A stretch of DNA of 64,000 nt from Pseudomonas sp. 31-12 (GCF_003151075.1 NZ_CP029482.1:3038001-3102000); one strand, 5' to 3'. Positions 51,613 to 61,894 are shown, counted from the first letter of the stretch. The notes: generated from the sequence alone by a model not told the origin. Numbers and translations: made by a program.

Positions 51613-53441
51613 CGATCTTTCTCCGAAGATTTAAGCCACCACGCGGAGAGGCCCAGGGTGTAGGGCGGCGTGGTGACAAAGGCGAACCGGTTGCGGTAGG
51701 CCAGGCGGTGATAATTGAGGTACCAGTTGGGAATGATGTAGTGCTGCCACAGCAAGACCCGATCCAGGGCTTTGCCGGCGGCCACTTGTTCGTCGCGGGT
51801 CTGCGCGGCGAGCAATTGTTCAAGCAGGTGATCGACCACCGGGTTGGCGATGCCGGCGTAGTTTTTACTGCCCTTGACCCCGACCTGGCTGGAATGGAAA
51901 TACTGCCATTGCTCCAGGCCCGGACTGAGGGTCTGGCCGAGCGTCATCAGGATCATGTCGAAATCGAACTGATCGAGGCGTTGTTTGTATTGGGCGCGAT
52001 CGACTGTGCGCAGCCGCGCGTCGATGCCAATGCTGGCGAGGTTCTCGACGTAGGGCTGAAGGATGCGTTCCAGGTTCGGGTTGACCAGCAGGATCTCCAG
52101 CTGGAGCGGCTGGCCTTTGGCGCTCTCGATCCGTTGCCCGTTGAGCTTCCAGCCGGCCTCGGCGAGTAGCGCCAGGGCTTTTCGCATGGTTTCCCGGGGG
52201 ATGCCGCGGCCTTCAGTCTTCGGCAGGCTGAACGGCTCGGTGAGCAGCTTGGCGGGTAACTGCTCGCGATACGGCTTGAGCATCAGCCATTCGTGACCGA
52301 CCGGCAGGCCTGTCGCGGAGAACTCGCTGTTGGGGTAGTAACTCATGGCGCGTTTGTAAGCGCCGCTGAACAGCGTGCGGTTGGTCCACTCGAAGTCGAA
52401 CATCAGTCCCATGGCTTCACGGACTTTGGTCTCGGCGAAGACCGGACGCCGGCTGTTCATGAACAGGCCTTGGGTCTGGGTCGGGATCTGGTGCGGGATC
52501 TGCGCCTTGATCACGTCGCCGCGGCGCACGGCCGGGAAGTTGTAACCGCTGTCCCAGTTCTTCGCCTGGTGCTCGATGTAGATGTCGAATTCGCCGGCCT
52601 TGAAGGCCTCGAAGGCCACATCGCTGTCGCGGTAGAACTCCACTTCCATGCGATCGACGTTGTATTTGCCGCGATTCACCGGCAGGTCCTTGCCCCAGTA
52701 ATCCTTGACCCGTTCGAAAATGAGCTGGCGCCCGGGGGTTACCGACGTGATGCGATACGGTCCGCTGCCCAGGGGCGGTTCGAAGGTGGTGGCCTTGAAA
52801 TCGCGACCTTTCCAGTAATGCTGCGGCAGTACCGGCAATTCGCCGAGGCGCAGGATCTGCAACGGATTGCCGGCGCGCTTGAAGACGAATCGAATGCGCT
52901 GCGGGTTGAGGATGTCGACCCGCAACACTTCCTGGAGGCTGGTGCGGTACTGCGGATGACCTTCCTTGAGCAGCAAACGGTAGGAAAACGCCACGTCGTA
53001 GGCGGTAATCGGCGTGCCGTCGTGAAACCGCGCCTCCGGACGCAGGTTGAACACCACCCAGCTGCGATCTTCGCTGTATTCCACCGATTGGGCGATCAAG
53101 CCGTAACTGGAGGTTGGCTCATCGCCGGACGGCGCGTACTGGCCGGTGCCGACCATCAATGGTTCGTTGAGCTCGTTGATGCCGTATTGCAGGAAATTAG
53201 GGGTGGAAACCGGGCTGGAGCCCTTGAACGTGTAGGGATTGAGCGTATCGAAGGTGCCAAACGCCATCACCCGCAAGGTACCGCCCTTGGGCGCTTGCGG
53301 GTTGACCCAGTCGAAGTGGGTAAATCTGGCCGGGTACTTGAGCGTGCCGAACTGCGCATAACCATGGCTTTCGCTGATCGTCGCGCTTGCGGGGGAGCTC
53401 AAGGCCAGGCTGATCAGGAAGAGGAGGAGGGGACGCTTCAA
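51609..53441 (-). CDS. Extracellular peptide-binding protein, YejA type (first of two)
   Basis: 610 aa with a signal peptide. 'FDWVNPQAPKGGTLRVMAFG', 'FDTLNPYTFKGSSPV' and 'SYGLIAQSVEYSEDRSWVVF' place it in the same YejA branch. It heads a six-gene run: two receptors, two permeases, dual ATPase, fabI. A divergent or upstream promoter must lie in the 213 bases before mltD's end. Confidence 0.93.
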   Translation of the reverse strand: MKRPLLLFLISLALSSPASATISESHGYAQFGTLKYPARFTHFDWVNPQAPKGGTLRVMAFGTFDTLNPYTFKGSSPVSTPNFLQYGINELNEPLMVGTGQYAPSGDEPTSSYGLIAQSVEYSEDRSWVVFNLRPEARFHDGTPITAYDVAFSYRLLLKEGHPQYRTSLQEVLRVDILNPQRIRFVFKRAGNPLQILRLGELPVLPQHYWKGRDFKATTFEPPLGSGPYRITSVTPGRQLIFERVKDYWGKDLPVNRGKYNVDRMEVEFYRDSDVAFEAFKAGEFDIYIEHQAKNWDSGYNFPAVRRGDVIKAQIPHQIPTQTQGLFMNSRRPVFAETKVREAMGLMFDFEWTNRTLFSGAYKRAMSYYPNSEFSATGLPVGHEWLMLKPYREQLPAKLLTEPFSLPKTEGRGIPRETMRKALALLAEAGWKLNGQRIESAKGQPLQLEILLVNPNLERILQPYVENLASIGIDARLRTVDRAQYKQRLDQFDFDMILMTLGQTLSPGLEQWQYFHSSQVGVKGSKNYAGIANPVVDHLLEQLLAAQTRDEQVAAGKALDRVLLWQHYIIPNWYLNYHRLAYRNRFAFVTTPPYTLGLSAWWLKSSEKDR

Positions 53442-53622
53442 GTCAGAGATCCGATCCAGGCGGCTTGGGCTTTGTGGACCGTACAGTAACAGCTTGTATC
53501 GACAGGAAAAAGACAGGTGGTTAATGCGTGGTTAATTGCAGACGCGGTAGCTCGGCCAGCCGCAGAACCTGTGGCGAGGGAGCCATGCAGCCACACGATT
53601 TCAGCAGACCTCAAATCACAGG

Positions 53623-53656
53623 CAAAAAAAGCCCCTGAAATCAGGGGCTCGTTTTT
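53623..53656 (-). terminator. Terminator of mltD
   Basis: AGCCCCTGA-TT-TCAGGGGCT followed by TTTTTTTG on the minus strand, overlapping the mltD stop. Confidence 0.88.
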
Positions 53657-55097
53657 AGCGCGGCGAAGACACCGTCAACATCTGCCCAGGCTTCAACGCC
53701 TGACCGACACGCGGGTTCCAGCGCTTGAGGTGCTGCATTTCAACGTTGAAACGCTTGGCGACCATATACAACGAGTCACCTTGCTTGACCTTGTATTGGG
53801 TCTGCGTTTTTTTCTTGGACGCCTTGCTGTTCGCCGCCACGACGGTGTTGACGCGACCGCCGCTACGTTTGGTGGTGTCTTGCATCACCAGGGTCTGGCC
53901 GACCTTGAGGTTCTTGCCGGTCATCTTGTTCCAGCGCTGCAGGTCCTTGACGTCGACCTTGTTGGCCTTGGCGATGGTGGCCAGGTTGTCACCGCGTTTA
54001 ACACGGTAGGCACGTTTGAGGCTGGCAATTTCCGATTCATCAGCACCTTCGAAGACCGGCTTGAGCGACTTCTTGCTGATCAGTTCCTCAGGACGCATGG
54101 TCGAGAGGCTGGCGGTCAGCAACTGTGCCTTGGACGTTGGCACCAGCAAATGCTGGGGACCGTCGATGGTGGTGCGCTGCTTGAAGGCCGGGTTGAGCTG
54201 GAACAGTTCGTCTTCGTCGATGTTGGCCACTGCGGCAACCTTGGACAGGTCCATGCGCTGGTTGATTTCGACGACCTGGAAGTACGGTTCGTTGGCGATC
54301 GGGTTGAGGTTCACGCCGTAGGCTTCGGGGGCCAGTACAACCTGGGACAAGGCCAGTAGCTTCGGCACATAAGCCTGGGTTTCCGCTGGCAGCGGCAGGT
54401 TCCAGTAATCGGTCGGCAGGCCAAGTTTCTCGTTGCGCTCGATGGCGCGACTGACCGTGCCTTCACCCGCGTTGTAGGCCGCCAGGGCCAGCAACCAGTC
54501 GCCGTTGAACATGTCGTGCAAGCGGGTCAGGTAATCCATGGCCGCAGTGGTCGAGGCGGTGATGTCGCGACGGCCATCATAGAAACGGGTCTGGCGCAGG
54601 TTGAAATAGCGGCCGGTGGAAGGAATGAATTGCCAAAGGCCCACCGCATTGGCCCGGGAATAGGCCATCGGGTTGTAGGCGCTTTCAATCACTGGCAGCA
54701 GCGCCAGCTCCAGCGGCATGTTGCGTTCTTCAAGGCGTTCGACGATGTAGTGAATGTAGAGGCTGCCGCGTTCGCCGGCGTTTTCAAGGAAGGACGGGTT
54801 GCTGGCGAACCACAGGCGCTGTTGCTCGATGCGCGGGTTGACGCCCAGGTTGTCCTGCAACTGGAAGCCTTGGCGCATGCGTTCCCAGACGTCTTGCGGT
54901 ATTTGCGGTGTTGGTTTCTCGCTGAGCCAGATGGGTTTCTGCTTGGCTCGCGCGGCAATATTCGGAACGTGTGTCGCTTCGGTCTGCGGCACATGGCTGG
55001 AACAGCCCGCCAGAGTGGCGGACACAGCCACCGCTATGGCTTGAGCCAAGCGGGTCAATGCGTCTGAATTGATGGCTTTACGAATAGGTGACGACAT
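53655..55097 (-). CDS. mltD: Membrane-bound lytic murein transglycosylase D
   Basis: 480 aa from the ATG at 55097. Lipoprotein signal with lipobox 'TLAGC' (Cys32), an SLT domain with catalytic Glu138 in 'LLPVIESAYNPMAYSRANAV', 'GLWQFIPSTGRYFNL' and 'LALAAYNAGEG', then C-terminal LysM repeats ('AYRVKRGDNLATIAKANKVD' and 'QYKVKQGDSLYMVAKRFNVE'). It cleaves the glycan strands of peptidoglycan from the outer membrane. Own terminator. Confidence 0.95.
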   Translation of the reverse strand: MSSPIRKAINSDALTRLAQAIAVAVSATLAGCSSHVPQTEATHVPNIAARAKQKPIWLSEKPTPQIPQDVWERMRQGFQLQDNLGVNPRIEQQRLWFASNPSFLENAGERGSLYIHYIVERLEERNMPLELALLPVIESAYNPMAYSRANAVGLWQFIPSTGRYFNLRQTRFYDGRRDITASTTAAMDYLTRLHDMFNGDWLLALAAYNAGEGTVSRAIERNEKLGLPTDYWNLPLPAETQAYVPKLLALSQVVLAPEAYGVNLNPIANEPYFQVVEINQRMDLSKVAAVANIDEDELFQLNPAFKQRTTIDGPQHLLVPTSKAQLLTASLSTMRPEELISKKSLKPVFEGADESEIASLKRAYRVKRGDNLATIAKANKVDVKDLQRWNKMTGKNLKVGQTLVMQDTTKRSGGRVNTVVAANSKASKKKTQTQYKVKQGDSLYMVAKRFNVEMQHLKRWNPRVGQALKPGQMLTVSSPR

Positions 55098-55196
55098 TGG
55101 CTGGAAGTAAGTTCCGGGCAAAAATGTCGGGCGATTCTAGAAAGCGCACCCCTTGCGGTCAACCATTCAGAATTTTTGTACCAATGGCGAGCCAGG

Positions 55197-55964
55197 TTAG
55201 AACTTATCTTTCCAAGCCCTAAGAGCAGCAAAGACCGCACTCGGAGCCCGGTTTTGGGTTCCATTCCGTTCGTCCACTTTTTCTTTAACGGATGTTTCGT
55301 CGACACGCAAAAAGGGGTTGGTCTGCTTTTCAAGCGCCAGAGTAGAGGGCAGCGTCATGATTCCGGCTGCACGTTGCTCGGTAACTTTTTCCAGACGTGC
55401 GGCGGTGTCCGGATTGCCCGGTTCGACCGCTGCGGCAAACTTCAGGTTGCTCAGGGTGTATTCGTGGGTGCAGTAGACCAAGGTGTCTTCGGGAAGCGCG
55501 GCAAGGCGGCTCAGCGAGGCGTGCATCTGCTCCGGCGTGCCTTCGAACAGGCGCCCGCAACCGGCGGCAAAGAGGGTGTCGCCGCAGAACAGCAGGCCGT
55601 GATGGTAATAGGCGATATGTCCCAGGGTGTGTCCGGGCACGGTGAAGACGTCGAAGTCCCACCCCAGCACGCTGACGCGGTCGTTGTCCTTGAGCGCCAC
55701 GTCCCGGGCCGGGATGGTTTCGCTGGCCGGGCCGTAGACTGTTGCGTCTGTCGCTTTTTTCAGCTGCTCGACGCCGCCGACATGATCATGATGGTGATGA
55801 GTGACCAGAATATCGCTCAATACCCAACCCGGATGCACCGCCAGCCAGGCTTGCACGGGCGCGGCATCACCCGGATCGACCACGGCGCAGCGCTGGGTGC
55901 TGTGGTCTTGTAACAACCAGATGTAGTTGTCGGTGAAGGCGGGCAGGGCACTGATCTGTATCAT
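55197..55964 (-). CDS. gloB: Hydroxyacylglutathione hydrolase (glyoxalase II)
   Basis: 255 aa from the ATG at 55964. Metallo-beta-lactamase fold with 'TDNYIWLL' at the start, '[10 protein letters not shown]' (T55, H56, H58, D60, H61) and '[20 protein letters not shown]', the metal ligands; C-terminal 'TNPFLRVDE' is the GloB-specific end. It hydrolyses S-lactoylglutathione, finishing methylglyoxal detoxification. Divergent from the methyltransferase gene. Confidence 0.95.
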   Translation of the reverse strand: MIQISALPAFTDNYIWLLQDHSTQRCAVVDPGDAAPVQAWLAVHPGWVLSDILVTHHHHDHVGGVEQLKKATDATVYGPASETIPARDVALKDNDRVSVLGWDFDVFTVPGHTLGHIAYYHHGLLFCGDTLFAAGCGRLFEGTPEQMHASLSRLAALPEDTLVYCTHEYTLSNLKFAAAVEPGNPDTAARLEKVTEQRAAGIMTLPSTLALEKQTNPFLRVDETSVKEKVDERNGTQNRAPSAVFAALRAWKDKF

Positions 55965-56029
55965 CGTCGGATTCGCCAAGCGGAAAACAATGGCGCATCT
56001 TAGAACTTCCTGGCGCGTTGGAGAATGCA

Positions 56030-56788
56030 ATGACCGATAAAGCGTTCGCTCAGGCCGATCCTGAGTGGCTGAATTTGATCAGCGCGGCCCGTGAATGGCT
56101 GTCCGGGCCCATCGGGCAATTTTTGCTGGACGAAGAACGACGCATGCTCGAAGACGAGCTGGGGCGCTTCTTCGGTGGCTACCTGGTGCATTACGGTCCG
56201 TCAGCCCAGACGCCACCGTCTGCACCGCAAGTGCAGCGCAATGTGCGGCTCGGTGCACCGTTGCCGGGTGTCGAGATTGTCTGCGAAGAGCAGGCCTGGC
56301 CGTTGAGCGAGCATGCCGCCGATGTGGTGGTGATGCAGCACGGGCTGGATTTCTGCCTGTCGCCCCACGGTTTGCTGCGTGAAGCCGCGAGCAGCGTACG
56401 GCCCGGCGGGCATTTGCTGATCATCGGCATCAATCCCTGGAGCAGTTGGGGCTTGCGCCATGTGTTTGCCCACGACGGGTTGCGCAAGGCGCGCTGCATC
56501 TCGCCGTCGCGGGTCGGCGACTGGCTGAATCTACTGGGCTTCGCGCTGGAGAAACGCCGCTTCGGGTGCTATCGTCCGCCGCTGGCTTCACCCGCCTGGC
56601 AGGCTCGTCTCGCCGGTTGGGAGCGCAAGGCCGGTGACTGGCAACTATCAGGTGGCGGCTTCTATTTATTAGTGGCGCGCAAGATCGTTGTTGGCTTGCG
56701 GCCGGTTCGTCAGGAACGTCGCGAACCGATGGGCAAGCTGATTCCACTGCCGATGGCCAAAGTCAACCGTCGCAACATCGAGCCGTAA
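56030..56788 (+). CDS. Class I SAM-dependent methyltransferase (conserved beside gloB/rnhA)
   Basis: 252 aa from the ATG at 56030, with GGAG ahead. The usual glycine-rich motif I is not clear, but '[20 protein letters not shown]' and '[20 protein letters not shown]' are methyltransferase_11 post-motifs. Orthologous in position to PA1814. Target unknown. Confidence 0.85.
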   Translation: MTDKAFAQADPEWLNLISAAREWLSGPIGQFLLDEERRMLEDELGRFFGGYLVHYGPSAQTPPSAPQVQRNVRLGAPLPGVEIVCEEQAWPLSEHAADVVVMQHGLDFCLSPHGLLREAASSVRPGGHLLIIGINPWSSWGLRHVFAHDGLRKARCISPSRVGDWLNLLGFALEKRRFGCYRPPLASPAWQARLAGWERKAGDWQLSGGGFYLLVARKIVVGLRPVRQERREPMGKLIPLPMAKVNRRNIEP

Positions 56789-56879
56789 CACACTCTTTAT
56801 TTCCCGGCCGGGTTCGCCCCGGCCTCGGGCATCGTCGGTCACTGATCGGCGAGCCACCGAATTTTCTGGATAGATTGGC

Positions 56880-57332
56880 ATGAGCGATAGCGTAGAACTC
56901 TTCACCGACGGCGCCTGCAAAGGCAACCCTGGCCCTGGCGGCTGGGGCGCATTGCTGGTGTGCAAAGGCGTTGAAAAGGAACTGTGGGGCGGCGAAGCCA
57001 ATACCACCAACAATCGCATGGAGCTGATGGGCGCGATCCGCGGCCTGGAAGAGCTCAAGCGTTCCTGCGACGTGTTGCTGGTGACCGACTCCCAATACGT
57101 GATGAAAGGCATCAATGAGTGGATGGACAACTGGAAGAAGCGTGGCTGGAAAACGGCGGCGAAGGAACCGGTGAAAAACGCTGATTTGTGGAAACTGCTG
57201 GATGAGCAGGTCAACCGTCACAACGTCACCTGGAAGTGGGTGCGCGGACACATCGGCCACCACGGCAACGAACGGGCCGACCAGTTGGCCAACCGTGGCG
57301 TGGATGAAGTGCGCGGGTACAAGCAGGCTTGA
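56880..57332 (+). CDS. rnhA: Ribonuclease HI
   Basis: 150 aa. It degrades the RNA strand of RNA-DNA hybrids. Catalytic residues align with E. coli numbering: D10 ('[16 protein letters not shown]'), E48 ('NRMELMGAI'), D70 ('VTDSQYV') and D134 ('NERADQLA'), with His in '[10 protein letters not shown]'. Usually next to dnaQ; here separated by REPs and a DUF2388 gene. Confidence 0.97.
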   Translation: MSDSVELFTDGACKGNPGPGGWGALLVCKGVEKELWGGEANTTNNRMELMGAIRGLEELKRSCDVLLVTDSQYVMKGINEWMDNWKKRGWKTAAKEPVKNADLWKLLDEQVNRHNVTWKWVRGHIGHHGNERADQLANRGVDEVRGYKQA

Positions 57333-57349
57333 TGATTCCACTCTGTCCT

Positions 57350-57440
57350 GTGGGAGCTGGGCTTGCCCGCGATGAACGATGACGCGGTTTTACTGAAAGA
57401 CCGCGGTGCCCGCATCGCGGGTAAGCCCGGCTCCCACAGG
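57350..57440. repeat. Inverted REP pair
   Basis: CCTGTGGGAGCTGGGCTTGC (57350-57369) and the inverted GTAAGCCCGGCTCCCACAGG (57421-57440) surround a 51-base spacer with 'CGATGAACGATGACGCGG', also found in the 3027-3115 stretch. Confidence 0.85.
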
Positions 57441-57443
57441 AAA

Positions 57444-57746
57444 TCACAGCATCAGGATCGCGCTCGCTAGTTGCTGGTCGGAATACTGATCGCTGACCTT
57501 TCCGCGGATCCGCAAAAAAGCCGCCTCGATCCGCGCCCCGCGAATCGTCCCCTCGCTCGCCACAAACGCCGCCGCAACATCCTTCGCCGCCAGCACAATC
57601 TTGTCGTCGCTGAACGACCCGCTAGTGCCTTTGCTCGAGCTCAACGTCAAACTCACCGTCACATCCGTGCTGATCACGAAACTGGTGGCCTGGGCGCCCG
57701 TACCCAACAGGCAAGTGCTCAATAATAGAAACCGTGCGGTCTTCAT
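57444..57746 (-). CDS. DUF2388-family secreted protein
   Basis: 100 aa with a signal peptide ending 'GTGAQATSF'. 'SFVISTDVTVSLTLSSSKGT' and 'FSDDKIVLAAKDVAAAFVAS', then 'IRGARIEAAFL', are the DUF2388 pattern. These small periplasmic or secreted proteins are multi-copy in pseudomonads and of unknown function. It is inserted between rnhA and dnaQ in the opposite direction. Confidence 0.8.
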   Translation of the reverse strand: MKTARFLLLSTCLLGTGAQATSFVISTDVTVSLTLSSSKGTSGSFSDDKIVLAAKDVAAAFVASEGTIRGARIEAAFLRIRGKVSDQYSDQQLASAILML

Positions 57747-57934
57747 GACGAAATCAAACCCATGGGAAACAAGCCACGCACGCTAACAAGCCGTACCTCT
57801 CCAGACTTTATGAACATTGCTAATGATTGTTAAAAACTGCATGAGCGTCGGTCACTTGGCTGCGCGCGCCGGATCCCGTCAGCGTGTTAACATCGCCGCT
57901 TTTGCACGATTGACCCGTTGAGAGCTGAGCACTG

Positions 57935-58693
57935 ATGGCCACCAGATCCGTTGTACTCGATACCGAAACCACCGGCATGCCGGTGACCGACGGCCACCGG
58001 ATTATCGAAATCGGTTGTGTCGAGTTGATCGGTCGGCGCCTGACCGGCCGGCATTTCCACGTCTACCTGCAACCGGATCGCGAGAGTGACGAAGGCGCTA
58101 TCGGCGTCCACGGCATCACCAACGAATTCCTCGTGGGCAAACCGCGTTTTACTGAAGTGGCCGATGAGTTCTTCGAATTCATCAAGGGCGCGCAGTTGAT
58201 CATCCATAACGCGGCGTTCGACGTTGGCTTCATCAACAACGAATTCGCCCTGATGGGCCAGCACGATCGTGCGGACATCACGCAACACTGCTCGATTCTC
58301 GACACCCTGATGATGGCCCGGGAACGTCACCCGGGGCAGCGCAACAGCCTCGACGCCTTGTGCAAACGTTATGGCGTCGACAACTCCGGCCGTGAACTCC
58401 ACGGTGCCTTGCTCGACTCCGAGATCCTCGCCGACGTTTACCTGACCATGACCGGCGGCCAGACCAGTCTGTCGCTGGCCGGTAATGCGTCCGACGGCAA
58501 CGGCTCCGGCGAAGGCGCGGACAACTCCGCCACCGAAATCCGCCGCTTGCCGGCGGATCGCAAGCCGACCCGGATCATCCCTGCCAGCGAAGATGACCTG
58601 GCCCGGCACGTGGCACGCCTGGAAGCCATCGCCAAGTCCGCCGGCGCCCCGTCGCTGTGGCAGCAACTGGTTGAGGCCAAGGCGCAGGCGTGA
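57935..58693 (+). CDS. dnaQ: DNA polymerase III epsilon subunit (3'-5' proofreading exonuclease)
   Basis: 252 aa. DEDDh exonuclease motifs: D9 and E11 in 'VVLDTETTGMP', Asp in 'IIHNAAFDVGFINNEF', and His and Asp in 'RELHGALLDSEILADVYL'. The C-terminal tail after about residue 190 binds the polymerase subunit. It proofreads DNA replication. Confidence 0.97.
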   Translation: MATRSVVLDTETTGMPVTDGHRIIEIGCVELIGRRLTGRHFHVYLQPDRESDEGAIGVHGITNEFLVGKPRFTEVADEFFEFIKGAQLIIHNAAFDVGFINNEFALMGQHDRADITQHCSILDTLMMARERHPGQRNSLDALCKRYGVDNSGRELHGALLDSEILADVYLTMTGGQTSLSLAGNASDGNGSGEGADNSATEIRRLPADRKPTRIIPASEDDLARHVARLEAIAKSAGAPSLWQQLVEAKAQA

Positions 58694-58716
58694 ATCAGGG
58701 CTGATGTGACACGGCT

Positions 58717-58859
58717 TGTGTGGCGAGGGGGCTTGCCTGTGGCGAGGAGCTTGCTCCCGTTCGGCTGCGAAGCAGTCGTCAATCCTGCGAACTCTGTGCT
58801 TCTGAAGGAATGCAGGGGGCCGCTTCGCAGCCCAACGGGAGCAAGCTCCCTCGCCACAA
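58717..58859. repeat. REP cluster (inverted pair plus extra copy)
   Basis: Two direct GTGGCGAGG starts (58718 and 58739), then the inverted CGGGAGCAAGCTCCCTCGCC at the end, with GCTGCGAAGCAG inside and an inverted partner. It fills most of the 316-base gap between dnaQ and ldcA. Confidence 0.85.
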
Positions 58860-59009
58860 CTAGTCCTGCTGAATGTTCGAGATTGATGGCCACATGATGG
58901 TGCATTCATTGACCCGCTTCGGGGCATCGACGCTCGCCACATCCGCTTCAACCCTCTACCCTGAGCATATTGGCAGGCCATGGTCTGCAGCCTCAGGACA
59001 CTGAGCCTC

Positions 59010-61265
59010 ATGTATAAAGATTTGAAATTCCCGGTATTGATCGTCCACCGCGACATCAAGGCCGACACCGTCGCCGGTGACCGCGTGCGGGGCATCGCCC
59101 GGGAGCTGGAACAGGAAGGCTTCAGCATTGTGTCGGCGGTGGATTACACCGAAGGGCGGCTGGTCGCTTCGACCCATCACGGCCTCTCCTGCATGTTGAT
59201 TGCCGCTGAGGACGCCAGCGCCCATTCGCATTTGTTACACAATATGGCTGAGCTGATCGGCTTGGCGCGGGTTCGCGCGCCGGACTTGCCGATCTTCGCG
59301 CTGGGGGAGCAGGTGACGCTGGAAAATGCTCCGGCCGATGCCATGGCCGAGCTCAATCAACTGCGCGGCATTCTCTATCTGTTCGAAGACACCGTGCCCT
59401 TCCTGGCCCGGCAAGTGGCCCGGGCGGCGCGCAAATACCTTGATGGTTTGCTCCCGCCCTTTTTCAAGGCACTGGTGCAACACACCGCCGATTCCAATTA
59501 TTCCTGGCACACCCCCGGTCATGGCGGCGGCGTGGCGTACCACAAGAGTCCGGTTGGCCAGGCGTTCCACCAGTTTTTTGGGGAAAACACCCTGCGTTCG
59601 GACTTGTCAGTCTCGGTGCCGGAACTGGGCTCCTTGCTCGATCACACAGGTCCGTTAGCTGATGCGGAAGCCAGGGCCGCGCGCAATTTCGGCGCTGATC
59701 ACACCTTTTTCGTCATCAACGGCACCTCGACCGCCAACAAAATCGTCTGGCATTCGATGGTCGCTCGCGATGACCTGGTGCTGGTGGACCGTAACTGCCA
59801 CAAGTCGGTGCTGCACTCGATCATCATGACCGGCGCGATTCCGTTGTACCTGTGTCCGGAGCGCAATGAACTGGGGATCATCGGTCCGATTCCACTGAGC
59901 GAATTCAGCCGCGAATCGATTCAGGCCAAGATCGACGCCAGCCCGCTGACCCAAGGCCGTGAGCCCAAGGTAAAGTTGGCGGTGGTGACCAACTCCACCT
60001 ACGACGGCCTCTGCTACAACGCCGAGTTGATCAAGCAGCAACTGGGCAACACCGTCGAGGTCCTGCATTTCGACGAGGCCTGGTATGCCTACGCGGCGTT
60101 CCACGATTTTTTCGCCGGGCGATACGGCATGGGCACCTCCCGTGGCGAAGACAGTCCGCTGGTGTTCACCACGCATTCCACGCACAAATTGCTGGCCGCG
60201 TTCAGCCAGGCCTCGATGATTCATGTCCAGGACGGCGGCGCGCGGCAACTGGACCGCGACCGCTTCAACGAAGCGTTCATGATGCATATCTCCACGTCGC
60301 CGCAATACAGCATCATCGCCTCGCTGGACGTCGCATCGGCGATGATGGAAGGCCCGGCCGGGCGTTCGCTGTTGCAGGAAATGTTCGACGAGGCCCTGAG
60401 TTTTCGCCGGGCCCTGGCCAATCTGCGCCAGCACATTGCCGCGGATGACTGGTGGTTTTCCATCTGGCAGCCGCCTTCGGTGGAAGGCATCGAGCGTGTG
60501 GTAACCGAAGACTGGCTGCTGCAACCCGACGCCGACTGGCACGGCTTCGGTGGCGTGACCGACGACTACGTGTTGCTCGATCCGATCAAGGTCACCCTGG
60601 TCATGCCTGGCCTGACGGCGGGCGGGGCACTGAGCGATTGCGGGATTCCGGCGGCGGTGGTTAGCAAGTTCCTGTGGGAGCGTGGACTGGTGGTCGAGAA
60701 GACCGGGCTGTATTCATTCCTGGTGCTGTTCTCGATGGGCATCACCAAGGGTAAATGGAGCACGCTGCTGACCGAGTTGCTGGAGTTCAAGCGCAGTTAC
60801 GACGCCAACGTCAGTCTGGCTACCTGCCTGCCGTGCGTGGCGAAACAGAACGTCGCACGTTATCAGGGCATGGGGTTGCGGGATTTGTGCGATCAGTTGC
60901 ACGCCTGTTATCGCAGCAATGCCACGGCCAAACACCTCAAACGCATGTACACCGTGCTGCCGGAAATCGCCATGAAGCCGGCTGACGCCTATGATCATTT
61001 GGTGCGAGGTGAAGTGGAAGCGGTGTCGATCGATGCCCTCGAGGGGCGAATTGCCGCGGTGATGCTGGTTCCGTATCCGCCCGGCATCCCGCTGATCATG
61101 CCGGGCGAGCGGTTTACCGAGTCGACCCGCTCGATCATCGATTACCTGTCGTTTGCTCGCACGTTCGACAGTAGCTTCCCCGGTTTTGTCGTTGATGTGC
61201 ACGGACTGCAACACGAAGATGAGGGCAATGGACGGCATTACACCGTTGATTGCATCAAGGAATGA
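59010..61265 (+). CDS. ldcA: Lysine decarboxylase LdcA (Orn/Lys/Arg decarboxylase fold type I)
   Basis: 751 aa from the ATG at 59010, the same length as P. aeruginosa LdcA (PA1818), in the same position after dnaQ. Response-regulator-like N-terminal wing, then PLP domain: 'WHTPGHGGGVAYHKSP', 'VLHFDEAWYAYAAFHDFF' (D355) and the PLP lysine K393 in 'TTHSTHKLLAAFSQ', with the ornithine-type C-terminal domain. It converts lysine to cadaverine; in P. aeruginosa the gene is controlled by ArgR and induced by arginine. An ArgR box was not identified by eye. Confidence 0.93.
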   Translation: MYKDLKFPVLIVHRDIKADTVAGDRVRGIARELEQEGFSIVSAVDYTEGRLVASTHHGLSCMLIAAEDASAHSHLLHNMAELIGLARVRAPDLPIFALGEQVTLENAPADAMAELNQLRGILYLFEDTVPFLARQVARAARKYLDGLLPPFFKALVQHTADSNYSWHTPGHGGGVAYHKSPVGQAFHQFFGENTLRSDLSVSVPELGSLLDHTGPLADAEARAARNFGADHTFFVINGTSTANKIVWHSMVARDDLVLVDRNCHKSVLHSIIMTGAIPLYLCPERNELGIIGPIPLSEFSRESIQAKIDASPLTQGREPKVKLAVVTNSTYDGLCYNAELIKQQLGNTVEVLHFDEAWYAYAAFHDFFAGRYGMGTSRGEDSPLVFTTHSTHKLLAAFSQASMIHVQDGGARQLDRDRFNEAFMMHISTSPQYSIIASLDVASAMMEGPAGRSLLQEMFDEALSFRRALANLRQHIAADDWWFSIWQPPSVEGIERVVTEDWLLQPDADWHGFGGVTDDYVLLDPIKVTLVMPGLTAGGALSDCGIPAAVVSKFLWERGLVVEKTGLYSFLVLFSMGITKGKWSTLLTELLEFKRSYDANVSLATCLPCVAKQNVARYQGMGLRDLCDQLHACYRSNATAKHLKRMYTVLPEIAMKPADAYDHLVRGEVEAVSIDALEGRIAAVMLVPYPPGIPLIMPGERFTESTRSIIDYLSFARTFDSSFPGFVVDVHGLQHEDEGNGRHYTVDCIKE

Positions 61266-61279
61266 GGACCTTTCCGAGT

Positions 61280-61894
61280 ATGCAACCGATCATGAATCCC
61301 AAATACCCAGGCCTCTCGGTGCGTGTCGCCGACGAGGGTTTCGCGCCCTATATCTGGGGCAGCGACTTCAGTTTTGAAGTCGCGGCCTATGGCGCAGCCG
61401 AAATCGGCAAGCCGGTGGAGCAGTGGCAGGTAACGCCGATCACCCCTTATCGAAAGTGCTACGGCATTGATCCCGAGGAATTCAGCAGCTTCCGCGATGC
61501 CGGCGACAGTGCGGTGTTCATGGCCTATCTCGACGACGAGCCCGTCGGCCATCTGGTGGTCAGCACCAACTGGAACGGCTTTGCCCATATCGACGAGTTG
61601 GCGGTACATGCGCCGGCGCGCCGTCACGGTGTGGCCAAGGCGTTGCTGGACGTGGCGCAGTTCTGGAGTCGAAAGAAGAAATTGCCGGGGATCATGCTCG
61701 AGACTCAGAACAACAATCTGGGAGCCTGCCGACTGTATGAACGCTGTGGTTACGTGGTGGGCGGGATCGATCACCTGCGTTATCGCGGCATCGACCCGAA
61801 CACCGCCGAGGTGGCGCTGTTCTGGTATCGCCTGTTTGATAATCCGCTGGAAAACCCGCTCAGCTCGACAACATCGCCACGGCTTGTTCCGTGA
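61280..61894 (+). CDS. GNAT-family N-acetyltransferase
   Basis: 204 aa from the ATG at 61280 (61292 also possible), 14 bases after the ldcA stop. 'AVHAPARRHGVAKALLDVAQ' holds the R-R-x-G-x-A acetyl-CoA loop, and 'NNLGACRLYERCGYVVGGID' the closing motif. It resembles streptothricin-acetyltransferase-like enzymes, which acetylate free amino groups, so cadaverine or lysine derivatives are possible substrates given its neighbour. Its 3' end overlaps that of the convergent LysR gene by 35 bases. Confidence 0.85.
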   Translation: MQPIMNPKYPGLSVRVADEGFAPYIWGSDFSFEVAAYGAAEIGKPVEQWQVTPITPYRKCYGIDPEEFSSFRDAGDSAVFMAYLDDEPVGHLVVSTNWNGFAHIDELAVHAPARRHGVAKALLDVAQFWSRKKKLPGIMLETQNNNLGACRLYERCGYVVGGIDHLRYRGIDPNTAEVALFWYRLFDNPLENPLSSTTSPRLVP

